Origin: Myxococcales bacterium
GTDB taxonomy: Bacteria > Myxococcota_A > Polyangia > Polyangiales > Polyangiaceae
Length of the DNA stretch: 6,138 bases
Direction: 5' to 3'
Assembly (NCBI GenBank): GCA_013298325.1
Contig: JAAFHJ010000313.1
Coordinates: 1-6,138 of the forward strand
The translations under genes were made by a program, and so were the position numbers. The notes beneath the pieces are model-generated. The model saw only the letters and a list, made by a program, of their open reading frames with translations, was not told the origin of the DNA and made no database searches. Every line of letters starts with the position of its first letter. Within the stretch, counting starts at the first letter, position 1. This document shows, one piece after another, positions 1 through 6,042 of this stretch.

Positions 1-627
1 TGTCTCGATTGCCACGCCGTCCCGCCCCGCCATGGGGACGCTGGCGAACATGCCGCGGCGCGTGCAACCACCGTTTCTTGTTCGAATTGCCACGATTTTT
101 CCGTCGCAAACGGCGCGAATTCCAGTCTCCAGCGGACCGCCCACGAGCATGCCGCGTCCCCGTTTGCCGCCGCCCCATGTACGAGCTGCCACGATGCGGG
201 CGATCATCGCTTCCGCGGAACTCGGGATCCGCTCCGCGCGAATCCGGTGCGGGCGACCTTTTCTGCCGCGCCCCGCGAGCTCACGGTGACGTTGCGCGCG
301 GTCGGCGTCGGCCATGCGTTCCCGACCGGCGACCTTTTTCGTGCCCTCCGCGTGCGCCTCTGGACGGAAGGGGCCGGCGGCGCAGTGACCTCCGACGCGG
401 AAATTCGTCTGCGACGCGCGTTCGGGACGTCTACGGGCCACCGCGAAGAAGAGGCGGACACCCGCCTCGGTGTCGAGCCGCGCACGTGGTCGGTCCCCCG
501 GGCGCCGGGGGCGGTGCGCGCCCACCTCGACGTCACCTACGAGCGTGGCGCGAGCGACCGGGGCGGCCTGTTCACCACCTTCGGCGAGCGCCCCCTCCTC
601 TCGGAATCCTGGCTACTCGGCGAGTAG
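1..627 (+). CDS. Multihaem c-type cytochrome, C-terminal part (cut by left edge)
   Basis: The reading frame is open from the first base to TAG at 625-627 (208 codons visible); the start lies left of the window. Three haem-attachment motifs are visible: CLDCH at residues 1-5 (nt 1-15), CSNCH at 27-31 (nt 79-93) and CTSCH at 60-64 (nt 178-192). The motif at the very edge suggests more haems upstream. His11, His48, His50 and His69 are possible distal ligands. After residue 70 there are no more haem sites. The rest looks like a beta-rich domain with the signature GVGHAFPTGD (residues 102-111), a GHxFPTG-type motif that I associate with the C-terminal domains of multihaem cytochromes. Such proteins are exported and carry electrons in the periplasm or at the outer surface. 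Donor and acceptor cannot be read from this fragment. The gene converges with and overlaps the Hsp70-like gene by 15 nt. The cytochrome assignment is firm; the subfamily is not. Confidence 0.88.
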   Translation, partial: CLDCHAVPPRHGDAGEHAAARATTVSCSNCHDFSVANGANSSLQRTAHEHAASPFAAAPCTSCHDAGDHRFRGTRDPLRANPVRATFSAAPRELTVTLRAVGVGHAFPTGDLFRALRVRLWTEGAGGAVTSDAEIRLRRAFGTSTGHREEEADTRLGVEPRTWSVPRAPGAVRAHLDVTYERGASDRGGLFTTFGERPLLSESWLLGE

Positions 628-628
628 C
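612..628. repeat. Perfect palindrome holding both convergent stop codons
   Basis: GCTACTCGGCGAGTAGC has 8-bp arms around one central base. It contains the whole 15-nt overlap of the cytochrome gene (stop TAG 625-627) and the Hsp70-like gene (stop CTA, read as TAG on the minus strand, 613-615). Because of the symmetry both proteins end in nearly the same residues (LLGE and LLAE). In RNA it can form a 6- to 7-bp stem with a short loop on either strand. No T-run follows on either side, so it is not a standard intrinsic terminator. Confidence 0.75.
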
Positions 629-1911
629 GACCGCGCGTGGTGGGCGAGCCCCTGCACGACCGAGTGGAAACTCTTAAAATCACGCATCTTATCGGCACCG
701 AAACGCTCGGCGATCGCCTGCGCAATGCGTGGTACGCGGGCGGTGCCGCCGGTGCAACAGACGAGATCGACGTCGCTCGCGCGGACGCCGGAAGCGGCCA
801 TCGTTTCGTCGAGGGCGGCGAGGATCGTCGCGATTGGCCGTGAGGAGGCAGTCTCGAAGGCCTCGCGGCTGATCGCGTCGTGGACGTCGATGTCCGGATA
901 GGTGAATTCAATGGCCGCTTCGTCGCGGCCAGAGAGCGTCTTCTTGGCCCCTTCAATGACTTCAAAGAGCTGAAATCCGAGCCCCTCGTCGACGAGCGTC
1001 GTGAGCTGATCAAGCTTCTCGCGGTCGTCGGGACCGAGGGACCAGCTCCGGACATTCCGAAGGAAATCGGCGATGTCCGGGCGACGCATCATCGAAAGAT
1101 GGGCCGGCGAACAGAGCGGTTCCATGACGTTCTTCGGCATGGTCAGGACATTGTGCCCCATCGGCACGCGGTAGGAGACGTCGCCGCCGAAGTGTTTGAC
1201 GACGTGAGAGCGCATGATGCTCGCGTCGAGGGCGTCCCCCGCAAGCGGCGCCCCACCAATCGCGAGAACGTCGGTGCGTTCAAAGGCTTTTTTTCCGAGC
1301 TTCAATACGGTGAAATCGCTCGTCCCGCCGCCGAAGTCGCAGACGACGACGACCCGTTCTCCCGCCTCGGCGTCGGCGAAGGCATCGGAGAATTCGTGGG
1401 CGGCAGCGACCGGCTCCGGCAGGACGTGAATCTCCTCAAAGCCAGCTTTTTCTGCGGCGATGCGGAGGCGCTTCTCGGCGAGATCGTCGTCGGCGTCGTC
1501 GGTGGAGAAGCGGGCGGGGCGGCCGAGGACGACCTTCTTGATGTCGACGTCGCCGAAGTGGGCGTTCGCGCGCGTGCGCATTTCGCGGAGCGGTATCGCG
1601 ACGAGATCTTCCAAAGAGAGCTGACGATTGTCGATTTGAGTTCCTCGAAAGCTCCTCGTCGGGAGGTGGCGTTTGAGGGAGCGCAGGAGGCGGCCTTCGA
1701 GGCCGTTCTCGACGTACTCGTTCAAGGCTTGCTGGCCGACGAAGCAGCGGCTCGCCGTGGGAAAATACAGGACGCTGCGAAGGATCGTCGGGTCGGGGGC
1801 GCTCGCGTCGAGGGGGACCGGCGGAAACACATCGGTGCCGTTGGCGGCCGCGAGGAGCGAGTTGCTCGTGCCGAAATCGATCGCGTACATCGTCGGCGCG
1901 GATGCCTTCAT
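613..1911 (-). CDS. YegD-like Hsp70-family protein (ATPase domain only)
   Basis: A 432-residue actin-fold ATPase of the Hsp70 superfamily. The phosphate-1 loop is IDFGTSNS (11-18). A VLPEPVAAA segment (163-171) corresponds to the DnaK connect-1 region. Phosphate-2 is VCDFGGGTSDF (190-200), EVIEGAKKTLS lies at 317-327, and the adenosine motif is CTGGTARVP (386-394). The chain ends soon after, so the peptide-binding and lid domains of DnaK are missing. Length and layout match E. coli YegD (about 450 aa), whose cellular role is not well defined; a cytoplasmic ATP-dependent chaperone-like role is the usual family guess. The ATG at 1911 is preceded by AAGGGGG at good spacing. The next Met (codon 8) sits just before the conserved core but lacks a well-placed ribosome-binding site, so the longer start is preferred. 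The gene lies 80 nt downstream of the methyltransferase and may be co-transcribed with it. No dnaJ or grpE partner is nearby. The family call is firm; the function is open. Confidence 0.92.
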   Translation of the reverse strand: MKASAPTMYAIDFGTSNSLLAAANGTDVFPPVPLDASAPDPTILRSVLYFPTASRCFVGQQALNEYVENGLEGRLLRSLKRHLPTRSFRGTQIDNRQLSLEDLVAIPLREMRTRANAHFGDVDIKKVVLGRPARFSTDDADDDLAEKRLRIAAEKAGFEEIHVLPEPVAAAHEFSDAFADAEAGERVVVVCDFGGGTSDFTVLKLGKKAFERTDVLAIGGAPLAGDALDASIMRSHVVKHFGGDVSYRVPMGHNVLTMPKNVMEPLCSPAHLSMMRRPDIADFLRNVRSWSLGPDDREKLDQLTTLVDEGLGFQLFEVIEGAKKTLSGRDEAAIEFTYPDIDVHDAISREAFETASSRPIATILAALDETMAASGVRASDVDLVCCTGGTARVPRIAQAIAERFGADKMRDFKSFHSVVQGLAHHARSLLAE

Positions 1912-1947
1912 CGGGCCCCCTTACCGGAATCGGCGCCCGCCGTCTCT

Positions 1948-1967
1948 CGCGACGCTGCGTCGTCGCG
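1948..1967. repeat. Inverted repeat upstream of the Hsp70-like gene
   Basis: CGCGACG (1948-1954) and CGTCGCG (1961-1967) are perfect 7-bp arms around a 6-nt loop, in the 80-nt gap between the methyltransferase stop and the Hsp70-like start. A shorter alternative pairing (CGACGC-T-GCGTCG, 1950-1962) competes with it. There is no T-tract, so it is more likely an RNA hairpin or protein site than a terminator. In GC-rich DNA a chance origin is also possible. It does not match the CIRCE heat-shock operator. Confidence 0.4.
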
Positions 1968-1991
1968 TTCTCCGCCCAAACTGCATGTGTA

Positions 1992-2816
1992 TTACACCTT
2001 TGTGGCGAGAATCCGGTGGTAGACGAGGCCGTAGTAGAAGTCACCGGCCGCGTCGGCGTGGGCGAGTCCCCCAAGGAACCGTTGCGCCTCGTCGGCGGTG
2101 AGGCGCCCGGTCTTCATGCCTTCCGCGACAGAACGCCCAAAGAGATCGCGAAGATAGGGGCCGAAAGACGTCGTCGACCAGAGGTGAGAGGCGGTCGGTT
2201 CGACGGCGAGTCCCGCCCGGCGGAGGGCGGCGCGAAGGCCCAAGCTGTGGTTGCGCCCGACGGTGCGCGCCTCCTTGCCGAACACCTTCGCCGCCAGTGT
2301 TGGATCGGGGTGGAAGAGCGAATCGGTCGCGAGATCCTGCTCGAGGAAGACGGCGACGCCGCCCGTTCGGAGCGCCGCTCCAAGTCGCGCGGCGAGCGAA
2401 TCGATCGCTGTATCCTGCAAGTAAGGGATCATCACCGACGAGAGCACCGCGTCCCAGCGGTTTTCCACGTCGCCAAGGGCATCTTCGGCGGCGCCGGCGG
2501 CAAACGTGAGGCGCGTCTTCCCAGGATGGTCTTCTGCGTAGCGCGCCGCGGCGGCGACCATTTCCTGGCTCAGATCGGTCGCGTGCACGCGGGCGGTTGC
2601 GTGCCGTTGCGCAACACGCCGCGCGAGGGCACCGGTGCCTGCGCCGACCTCGAGCACCGCCGCATCGCCGGGCCAGGCGTCGACAAGCGGCGCGACGAGC
2701 GCCTCAAACAGCGCCTCGGAGGCAGGGTCGATCGCGCGTGCTTCCATGCGGAAAATCGCGCGGTTGGCTTCACCCGAGGCATCGAGGCGTGCGTAGTCGT
2801 AGAGCCCGGTCGTCAT
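1992..2816 (-). CDS. Class I SAM-dependent methyltransferase
   Basis: A 274-residue protein counted from the ATG at 2816. It has the Rossmann-like methyltransferase signature: motif I VLEVGAGTG (54-62) for SAM binding, the acidic strand end HATDLSQEM (78-86, Asp81 expected to contact the ribose), WDAVLSSVMIPYLQD (121-135) and the LRTGGVAVFLEQD strand (149-161). It resembles the broad UbiE-like/type 11 group of soluble methyltransferases. The substrate is not evident: there are no membrane segments and no RNA-binding or metal-binding domain. The start is uncertain. A GTG at 2855 would add 13 residues, but it lies inside a hairpin, and neither start has a recognisable Shine-Dalgarno site. ATG at 2816 is chosen because the recognisable protein begins MTTGLYDYARL. 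It follows maeB by 70 nt on the same strand, so it may be read from that transcript. The fold call is secure; the specific reaction is unknown. Confidence 0.88.
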   Translation of the reverse strand: MTTGLYDYARLDASGEANRAIFRMEARAIDPASEALFEALVAPLVDAWPGDAAVLEVGAGTGALARRVAQRHATARVHATDLSQEMVAAAARYAEDHPGKTRLTFAAGAAEDALGDVENRWDAVLSSVMIPYLQDTAIDSLAARLGAALRTGGVAVFLEQDLATDSLFHPDPTLAAKVFGKEARTVGRNHSLGLRAALRRAGLAVEPTASHLWSTTSFGPYLRDLFGRSVAEGMKTGRLTADEAQRFLGGLAHADAAGDFYYGLVYHRILATKV

Positions 2817-2817
2817 G

Positions 2818-2835
2818 CTTAGGGGTCTTAGGGGT
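2818..2835. repeat. Two perfect tandem copies of a 9-bp unit before the methyltransferase start
   Basis: CTTAGGGGT is repeated exactly at 2818-2826 and 2827-2835, two bases upstream of the methyltransferase ATG (on the coding strand, ACCCCTAAG twice). It occupies the place where a Shine-Dalgarno sequence would be expected and none is visible. It could be a simple duplication or an unusual translation or regulator site. Confidence 0.55.
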
Positions 2836-2851
2836 TGGCCGTTGCCGTCGA

Positions 2852-2870
2852 CCACCCAATTTGTGGGCGG
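2852..2870 (-). other. Hairpin between maeB and the methyltransferase
   Basis: On the minus strand CCGCCCA-CAAAT-TGGGTGG can form a 7-bp stem with one G-U pair and a 5-nt loop, 16 nt after the maeB stop codon. No T-run follows, so it is at most a weak terminator, or a stabilising or processing hairpin. It covers the alternative GTG start at 2853-2855, an argument against using that start. Confidence 0.4.
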
Positions 2871-2886
2871 GACGAACGCGCGACGG

Positions 2887-5181
2887 TCAGCGTCCCGACG
2901 TCCAGTGCCCCTGGGCCCCCGCCCCCTTTTGGCGGAGCGCGCTTGCCGCCGTGATCGCGACCATGCTCACGATCCCCTCCGCGTCGGTATTCCGTTGGAG
3001 GACCGTCACCGGCCGTCGCATGCCGAGCAGGATCGGCCCGACGGCGTCGGCCCCGCCGAAGGAGCGGAGGAGCTTGTAGGCGATGTTTCCGGCAGAAAGA
3101 CTTGGAAAAACAAGTACATTTGCGACGCCATCCAGGTTGGCAAAGCTCCACTCATCGCGAAGCCATGGTTCCAGGGCGACGTCGGCCTGCATTTCCCCGT
3201 CGATCATGAGATCGGGGCGACGCTTCCGTGCGATCGCCGTTGCAGCGGCGACACGTCGCGGCTCTTCGCCGGTCGCCGAACCGAAGTTGGAATAGGAAAG
3301 CATGGCGATCCGCGGCTTCACGCCGAGGTCCCACACGGCGTTTGCCGTCTGGATCGCGATTTCCGCGAGCACATTGGCATCCGGCGTTTCGTTGACCGTT
3401 GTGTCGGCGCAGAAGAGGACGTTCTGCCCCTTCACCATCATGTACATGCCGGCAGCGCGCGTGTAGCCGGGGGCGAGGCCGATCACTTCAAGTGCGGGCC
3501 GGATCGTCTCCGAATAGCTCGCCGTCTGCCCGGAGACGCAGCCGTCGGCGTCGCCGAGATGAACCATCAACATCCCGAAGAGCTTCCGCTCGCGCGCGAC
3601 CGACTTCCGTGCACCAAAGAGGGTCACCCCCTTGCGACGGCGGAGTTCCCAGTAGGTCTGCACGTAGCGCTCAAGATCGGGACAGCTCTCGGGATCGACG
3701 ACGCGGATGCCCTCGATGTCCAGATCCATGTCGGTCGCAACGCGCTGAATTTCTTCGGGATTTCCCAGAAGAATTGGCTCTGCAAGGCCCTCGTCGCGCG
3801 CGATGCTTGCCGCCTTCAGAACGCGTGCATTTTCGCCTTCGGGGAAGACGATCCGCTGAAGCTGCGTCTTCGCGATGTTGAAGATCTTCCGAAGAATGAA
3901 ACGAGTCGGTGAATTGAGCTGAAGGAGCTTCTCCTTGTAATCGGCGATATCGAGCGAGATCCGCGCGACGCCGGTATCTTGCGCCGCCTTCGCGACGGCA
4001 GGCGCGACCCACGCGACAACGCGCTCGTCGAAGGGCTTCGGAATGATGTAGTCGGGTCCGAAGCGCAGATACTGAACGCCGTACGCCTCGACGACGCGAT
4101 CGGGCACATCCGCCTTTGCGAGGGCAGCGATGGCTCGCGTTGCTGCGAGCTTCATTTCTTCATTGATGGTCGTCGCTCGAACATCGAGTGCCCCGCGGAA
4201 GATTCCTGGAAAACCGAGGACATTGTTCGTTTGATTGGGAAAGTCACTGCGACCGGTCGCGACGATCGCATCCGGACGTGCGCGGGCCGCCACGTCGTAG
4301 GGAATTTCCGGATCAGGGTTTGCTAGCGCGAAGATGATCGGCTTCTTCGCCATCGTGTGGAGCATCTCTTCGGTGACTAGATTTCCCGCAGAGAGGCCAA
4401 TGAATACGTCGGTACCGACGATCGCTTCGGCGAGCGTCCGACACTCCGTTTCGCGGGCGAAAGCTCCTTTGTAAGGGTCCATCTCTTCCGTGCGGCCCGC
4501 GTAGACCACTCCCCACTTGTCGACCATCATGATCTGCTCGCGGGCGACCCCCAAAGAGACCCAGAGTTCCATGCAGCGGACGGCAGCAGCGCCAGCCCCG
4601 CAGCAGACCACGCGCAGATCGCCCAGAGATTTTCCTTGGAGTTCCGAGGCATTCAGGAGGGCGGCGCCGGTGATGATGGCCGTTCCGTGCTGGTCGTCGT
4701 GGAAGACCGGGATGTTCATCCGCCGGCGCAGCTCTTCCTCAATCCAGAAACATTCCGGGGCGCGGATGTCTTCCAGATTGATGCCGCCGAAGGTCGGTTC
4801 GAGGCGGGAGACGCACTCGACGAAGGCGGCCGGATCGAGTTCGTCAATTTCGAGGTCGAAGACGTCGATATCGGCAAACTTCTTGAAGAGCATTCCTTTG
4901 CCCTCCATGACCGGCTTCGCGGCGTAGGGGCCGATATTGCCGAGGCCGAGCACGGCGGTGCCATTCGAGATCACTCCGACGAGGTTCGCCCGTGCCGTGT
5001 AGAGGCTGACGGTGTCCCGATCGCGGGCGATCTCGCGGCACGGTTCCGCCACGCCGGGTGAGTAGGCGAGCGACAGATCGCGCTGCGTCACCGACGGCTT
5101 CGTCGCGATAACCTCGATTTTTCCCGGGCGGCCCTGCGAGTGGTATTCGAGGGCGTCTTTACGGCGATTCGGGGAGACCAT
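2887..5181 (-). CDS. maeB: NADP-dependent malic enzyme with C-terminal phosphotransacetylase-like domain
   Basis: Oxidative decarboxylation of (S)-malate to pyruvate and CO2 with NADPH formation, in the cytoplasm. The 764 residues match E. coli MaeB (759) in length and layout. Malic enzyme domain, about 1-430: LAYSPGVAEPC (38-48, likely catalytic Tyr40), LFKKFADIDVFDLE (98-111), FGGINLEDIRAPECF (131-145, metal ligands Glu137/Asp138), FHDDQHGTAI (160-169), nucleotide loop GAGAAA (195-200), ALANPDPEI (285-293) and RSDFPNQTNNVLGFPGIFRG (311-330). Phosphotransacetylase-like domain, about 440-750: VFPEGENARVLKAA (445-458), SYSNFGSATGEE (629-640), DGEMQADVAL (661-670) and VLVFPSLSAGNIAYKLLR (689-706). 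In this family the second domain is regulatory, sensing acetyl-CoA, rather than a working acetyltransferase. The start at 5181 is chosen because the homologous protein begins there. The frame runs open to a GTG at 5268, but that codon lies in a large hairpin. The ATG lacks its own ribosome-binding site (see findings). Confidence 0.95.
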   Translation of the reverse strand: MVSPNRRKDALEYHSQGRPGKIEVIATKPSVTQRDLSLAYSPGVAEPCREIARDRDTVSLYTARANLVGVISNGTAVLGLGNIGPYAAKPVMEGKGMLFKKFADIDVFDLEIDELDPAAFVECVSRLEPTFGGINLEDIRAPECFWIEEELRRRMNIPVFHDDQHGTAIITGAALLNASELQGKSLGDLRVVCCGAGAAAVRCMELWVSLGVAREQIMMVDKWGVVYAGRTEEMDPYKGAFARETECRTLAEAIVGTDVFIGLSAGNLVTEEMLHTMAKKPIIFALANPDPEIPYDVAARARPDAIVATGRSDFPNQTNNVLGFPGIFRGALDVRATTINEEMKLAATRAIAALAKADVPDRVVEAYGVQYLRFGPDYIIPKPFDERVVAWVAPAVAKAAQDTGVARISLDIADYKEKLLQLNSPTRFILRKIFNIAKTQLQRIVFPEGENARVLKAASIARDEGLAEPILLGNPEEIQRVATDMDLDIEGIRVVDPESCPDLERYVQTYWELRRRKGVTLFGARKSVARERKLFGMLMVHLGDADGCVSGQTASYSETIRPALEVIGLAPGYTRAAGMYMMVKGQNVLFCADTTVNETPDANVLAEIAIQTANAVWDLGVKPRIAMLSYSNFGSATGEEPRRVAAATAIARKRRPDLMIDGEMQADVALEPWLRDEWSFANLDGVANVLVFPSLSAGNIAYKLLRSFGGADAVGPILLGMRRPVTVLQRNTDAEGIVSMVAITAASALRQKGAGAQGHWTSGR

Positions 5182-5192
5182 AGGGGCCCGAC

Positions 5193-5208
5193 CATACTCG
5201 CGCTCCTC
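5193..5208 (-). promoter_or_regulatory. Strong Shine-Dalgarno plus ATG that is out of frame with maeB
   Basis: On the minus strand GAGGAG (5208-5203) is followed after 7 nt by ATG (5195-5193). This is the best ribosome-binding site in the region, but the ATG is 14 nt upstream of the maeB ATG and in another frame. It would encode a peptide of about 34 codons starting MVGPLWSPRIAVK and overlapping the maeB start. From the maeB ATG itself the GAGGAG is 21 nt away, too far for normal use. No in-frame start codon lies between them. Confidence 0.5.
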
Positions 5209-5240
5209 GGTGCCGGCAGTCAGAAACGCCCAAAAAGCGA

Positions 5241-5283
5241 ACGCGGTGAGGTTGCTGCAATGCAGCACTTTTCCTCACCGCGT
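5241..5283 (-). terminator. Nested inverted repeat, probable terminator of the reductase gene
   Basis: The outer arms ACGCGGTGAGG (5241-5251) and CCTCACCGCGT (5273-5283) are a perfect 11-bp inverted repeat. Between them lies a second palindrome, TGCTGCA-A-TGCAGCA (5253-5267). In minus-strand RNA this gives a long two-part stem. It is followed after 4 nt by five U residues (A-run at 5232-5236 on the plus strand), so a rho-independent terminator 40 nt after the reductase stop is the simplest reading. The plus-strand side has no T-run. It also lies about 60 nt before the maeB ATG, so an attenuator or mRNA-stabilising role for maeB is possible. Confidence 0.6.
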
Positions 5284-5290
5284 CGAAATC

Positions 5291-5306
5291 CGTTGGTACA
5301 CCAACG
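5291..5306. promoter_or_regulatory. Operator-like palindrome, copy B (upstream of maeB)
   Basis: CGTTGGT-AC-ACCAACG has perfect 7-bp arms. It sits 109 nt upstream of the maeB ATG and 16 nt after the reductase stop. It is nearly identical to the palindrome at 6043-6058: on the minus strand both read ATTCGTTGGTGYACCAACG, differing at one base. The size and symmetry fit a dimeric helix-turn-helix repressor or activator. No regulator gene is in the window and I cannot name the family. Confidence 0.6.
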
Positions 5307-5322
5307 AATGCCGGTTTTCCGC

Positions 5323-5910
5323 TCAGAGAATGCGAACGGCGTCCTCGAAGGCGAGTCGCGGGTTTCGCGGGAAGCTGCCCCCGACGGCGCCATGGCCGAT
5401 GTTGATCAAGAGCGACGACTTCCACTTCGTGCCGGCGAGGAACGCTTCGTCGACGGCGCCAGCGTTGAAGCCGCCCATCGGACCGCAGTCGAAACCGAGC
5501 GCCCGCGCCGCGATGATCAGGTAGGCCGCCTGCAAGCTTCCGGATTGCTTCGCCGTCGCGTCGATCGACGCATCATTGCCGACGTACCAGGAGCGCGCAT
5601 CAGCGTGGGGGTAGAGCTTGGGGAGCTGCTCGTAGAACTCGTAGTCGGCGGCAACGATGACCGTCGCCGGGGCCTTCATCGTCTTCTCAACGTTGCCGGC
5701 GGCGAGGGTCGGCCGGAGCTTTTCTTTCGCTTCGGCGCTGCGCACCCAGAGGAAACGCGCCGGGGAGGTGTTCGCCGCGGTCGGGCCGAACTTGGCGAGT
5801 TCATAGATCGCGCGAATATCCTCGTCGGAGACCGGCGCGTCGGTGAAGCTGTTGAAGGTGTGGGCTTCGCGGAAGATTTGGTCGAGGGCCTTGTCGTCGA
5901 GTTTGCTCAT
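5323..5910 (-). CDS. rutE: RutE/HadB-family nitroreductase-fold reductase (putative malonic semialdehyde reductase)
   Basis: A 195-residue FMN-dependent reductase very like E. coli RutE (196 aa), which reduces malonic semialdehyde to 3-hydroxypropionate in uracil breakdown. Shared features in order: the N-terminal AHTFNSF region (16-22), VSDEDIRAIYEL (27-38), FGPTAANTSPARFLWV (41-56), RPTLAAGNVEKTMKAP (66-81), EFYEQLPKLYPHADARSW (91-108), SLQAAYLIIAARALG (125-139), DCGPMGGFN (141-149) and SSLLINIGHG (165-174). The protein is soluble and probably a homodimer. No other rut genes (rutA-D, F, G) are present, so pyrimidine catabolism is not supported here. It may instead act on other semialdehydes, quinones or nitro compounds, and the symbol denotes family resemblance. 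ATG at 5910 matches the family start, though no clear ribosome-binding site precedes it. The frame stays open upstream to 6072, but that stretch is Arg/Ser-rich and crosses a palindrome. Family is firm, substrate moderate. Confidence 0.9.
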   Translation of the reverse strand: MSKLDDKALDQIFREAHTFNSFTDAPVSDEDIRAIYELAKFGPTAANTSPARFLWVRSAEAKEKLRPTLAAGNVEKTMKAPATVIVAADYEFYEQLPKLYPHADARSWYVGNDASIDATAKQSGSLQAAYLIIAARALGFDCGPMGGFNAGAVDEAFLAGTKWKSSLLINIGHGAVGGSFPRNPRLAFEDAVRIL

Positions 5911-5979
5911 GGCGCGCAAGGTATCGAGGATCGGCGAGCGGGGAAGGGGAGATCGGCGCCCGCATGGGTTGCGTTGCGC

Positions 5980-6014
5980 GGAACTTGTTCCTCGATCCGC
6001 GCTAGCGGGCGAGG
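5980..6014. other. Overlapping dyads in the reductase leader
   Basis: GGAAC-TT-GTTCC (5980-5991) is a 5-bp dyad. It overlaps an imperfect hairpin with arms CCTCG (5990-5994) and CGAGG (6010-6014) and an inner CCGC-GCTA-GCGG stem. Both lie between the operator-like palindrome and the reductase ATG, in what is probably its 5' leader. They could be competing RNA hairpins or chance dyads; the support is weak. Confidence 0.3.
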
Positions 6015-6042
6015 ACGAACGTGTGCTCCGATCCCGGGAGAT

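Noticed and set aside
1987..1997. GTGTA-T-TACAC dyad with a TAATAC -10-like element on the minus strand
   Set aside because: It overlaps the methyltransferase stop codon and has no acceptable -35 at 16-18 nt spacing, so a promoter cannot be supported.
880..2022. Long plus-strand open frame (380 codons) opposite the Hsp70-like gene
   Set aside because: It is fully antisense to a gene with clear Hsp70 motifs. Its translation has no recognisable domain, and long open antisense frames are expected in GC-rich DNA.
1902..2822. Plus-strand open frame (306 codons) opposite the methyltransferase
   Set aside because: It mirrors the methyltransferase frame almost exactly, is Arg/Gly/Ala-rich and has no recognisable motif.
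2815..3912. Plus-strand open frame (365 codons) opposite the maeB 3' half
   Set aside because: It is antisense to the conserved phosphotransacetylase-like domain and matches no family I recognise.
5182..5268. Longer maeB start at GTG 5268 (29 extra residues), with GAGGA just upstream
   Set aside because: The GTG and its apparent ribosome-binding site lie inside the nested inverted repeat. The extra residues are unlike the family, and MaeB homologues begin near the ATG at 5181.
5980..5991. GAAC-TT-GTTC dyad as a possible LexA (SOS) box
   Set aside because: The GAAC-N4-GTTC type of SOS box needs a 4-nt spacer and here it is 2 nt. The downstream gene is not an SOS gene.
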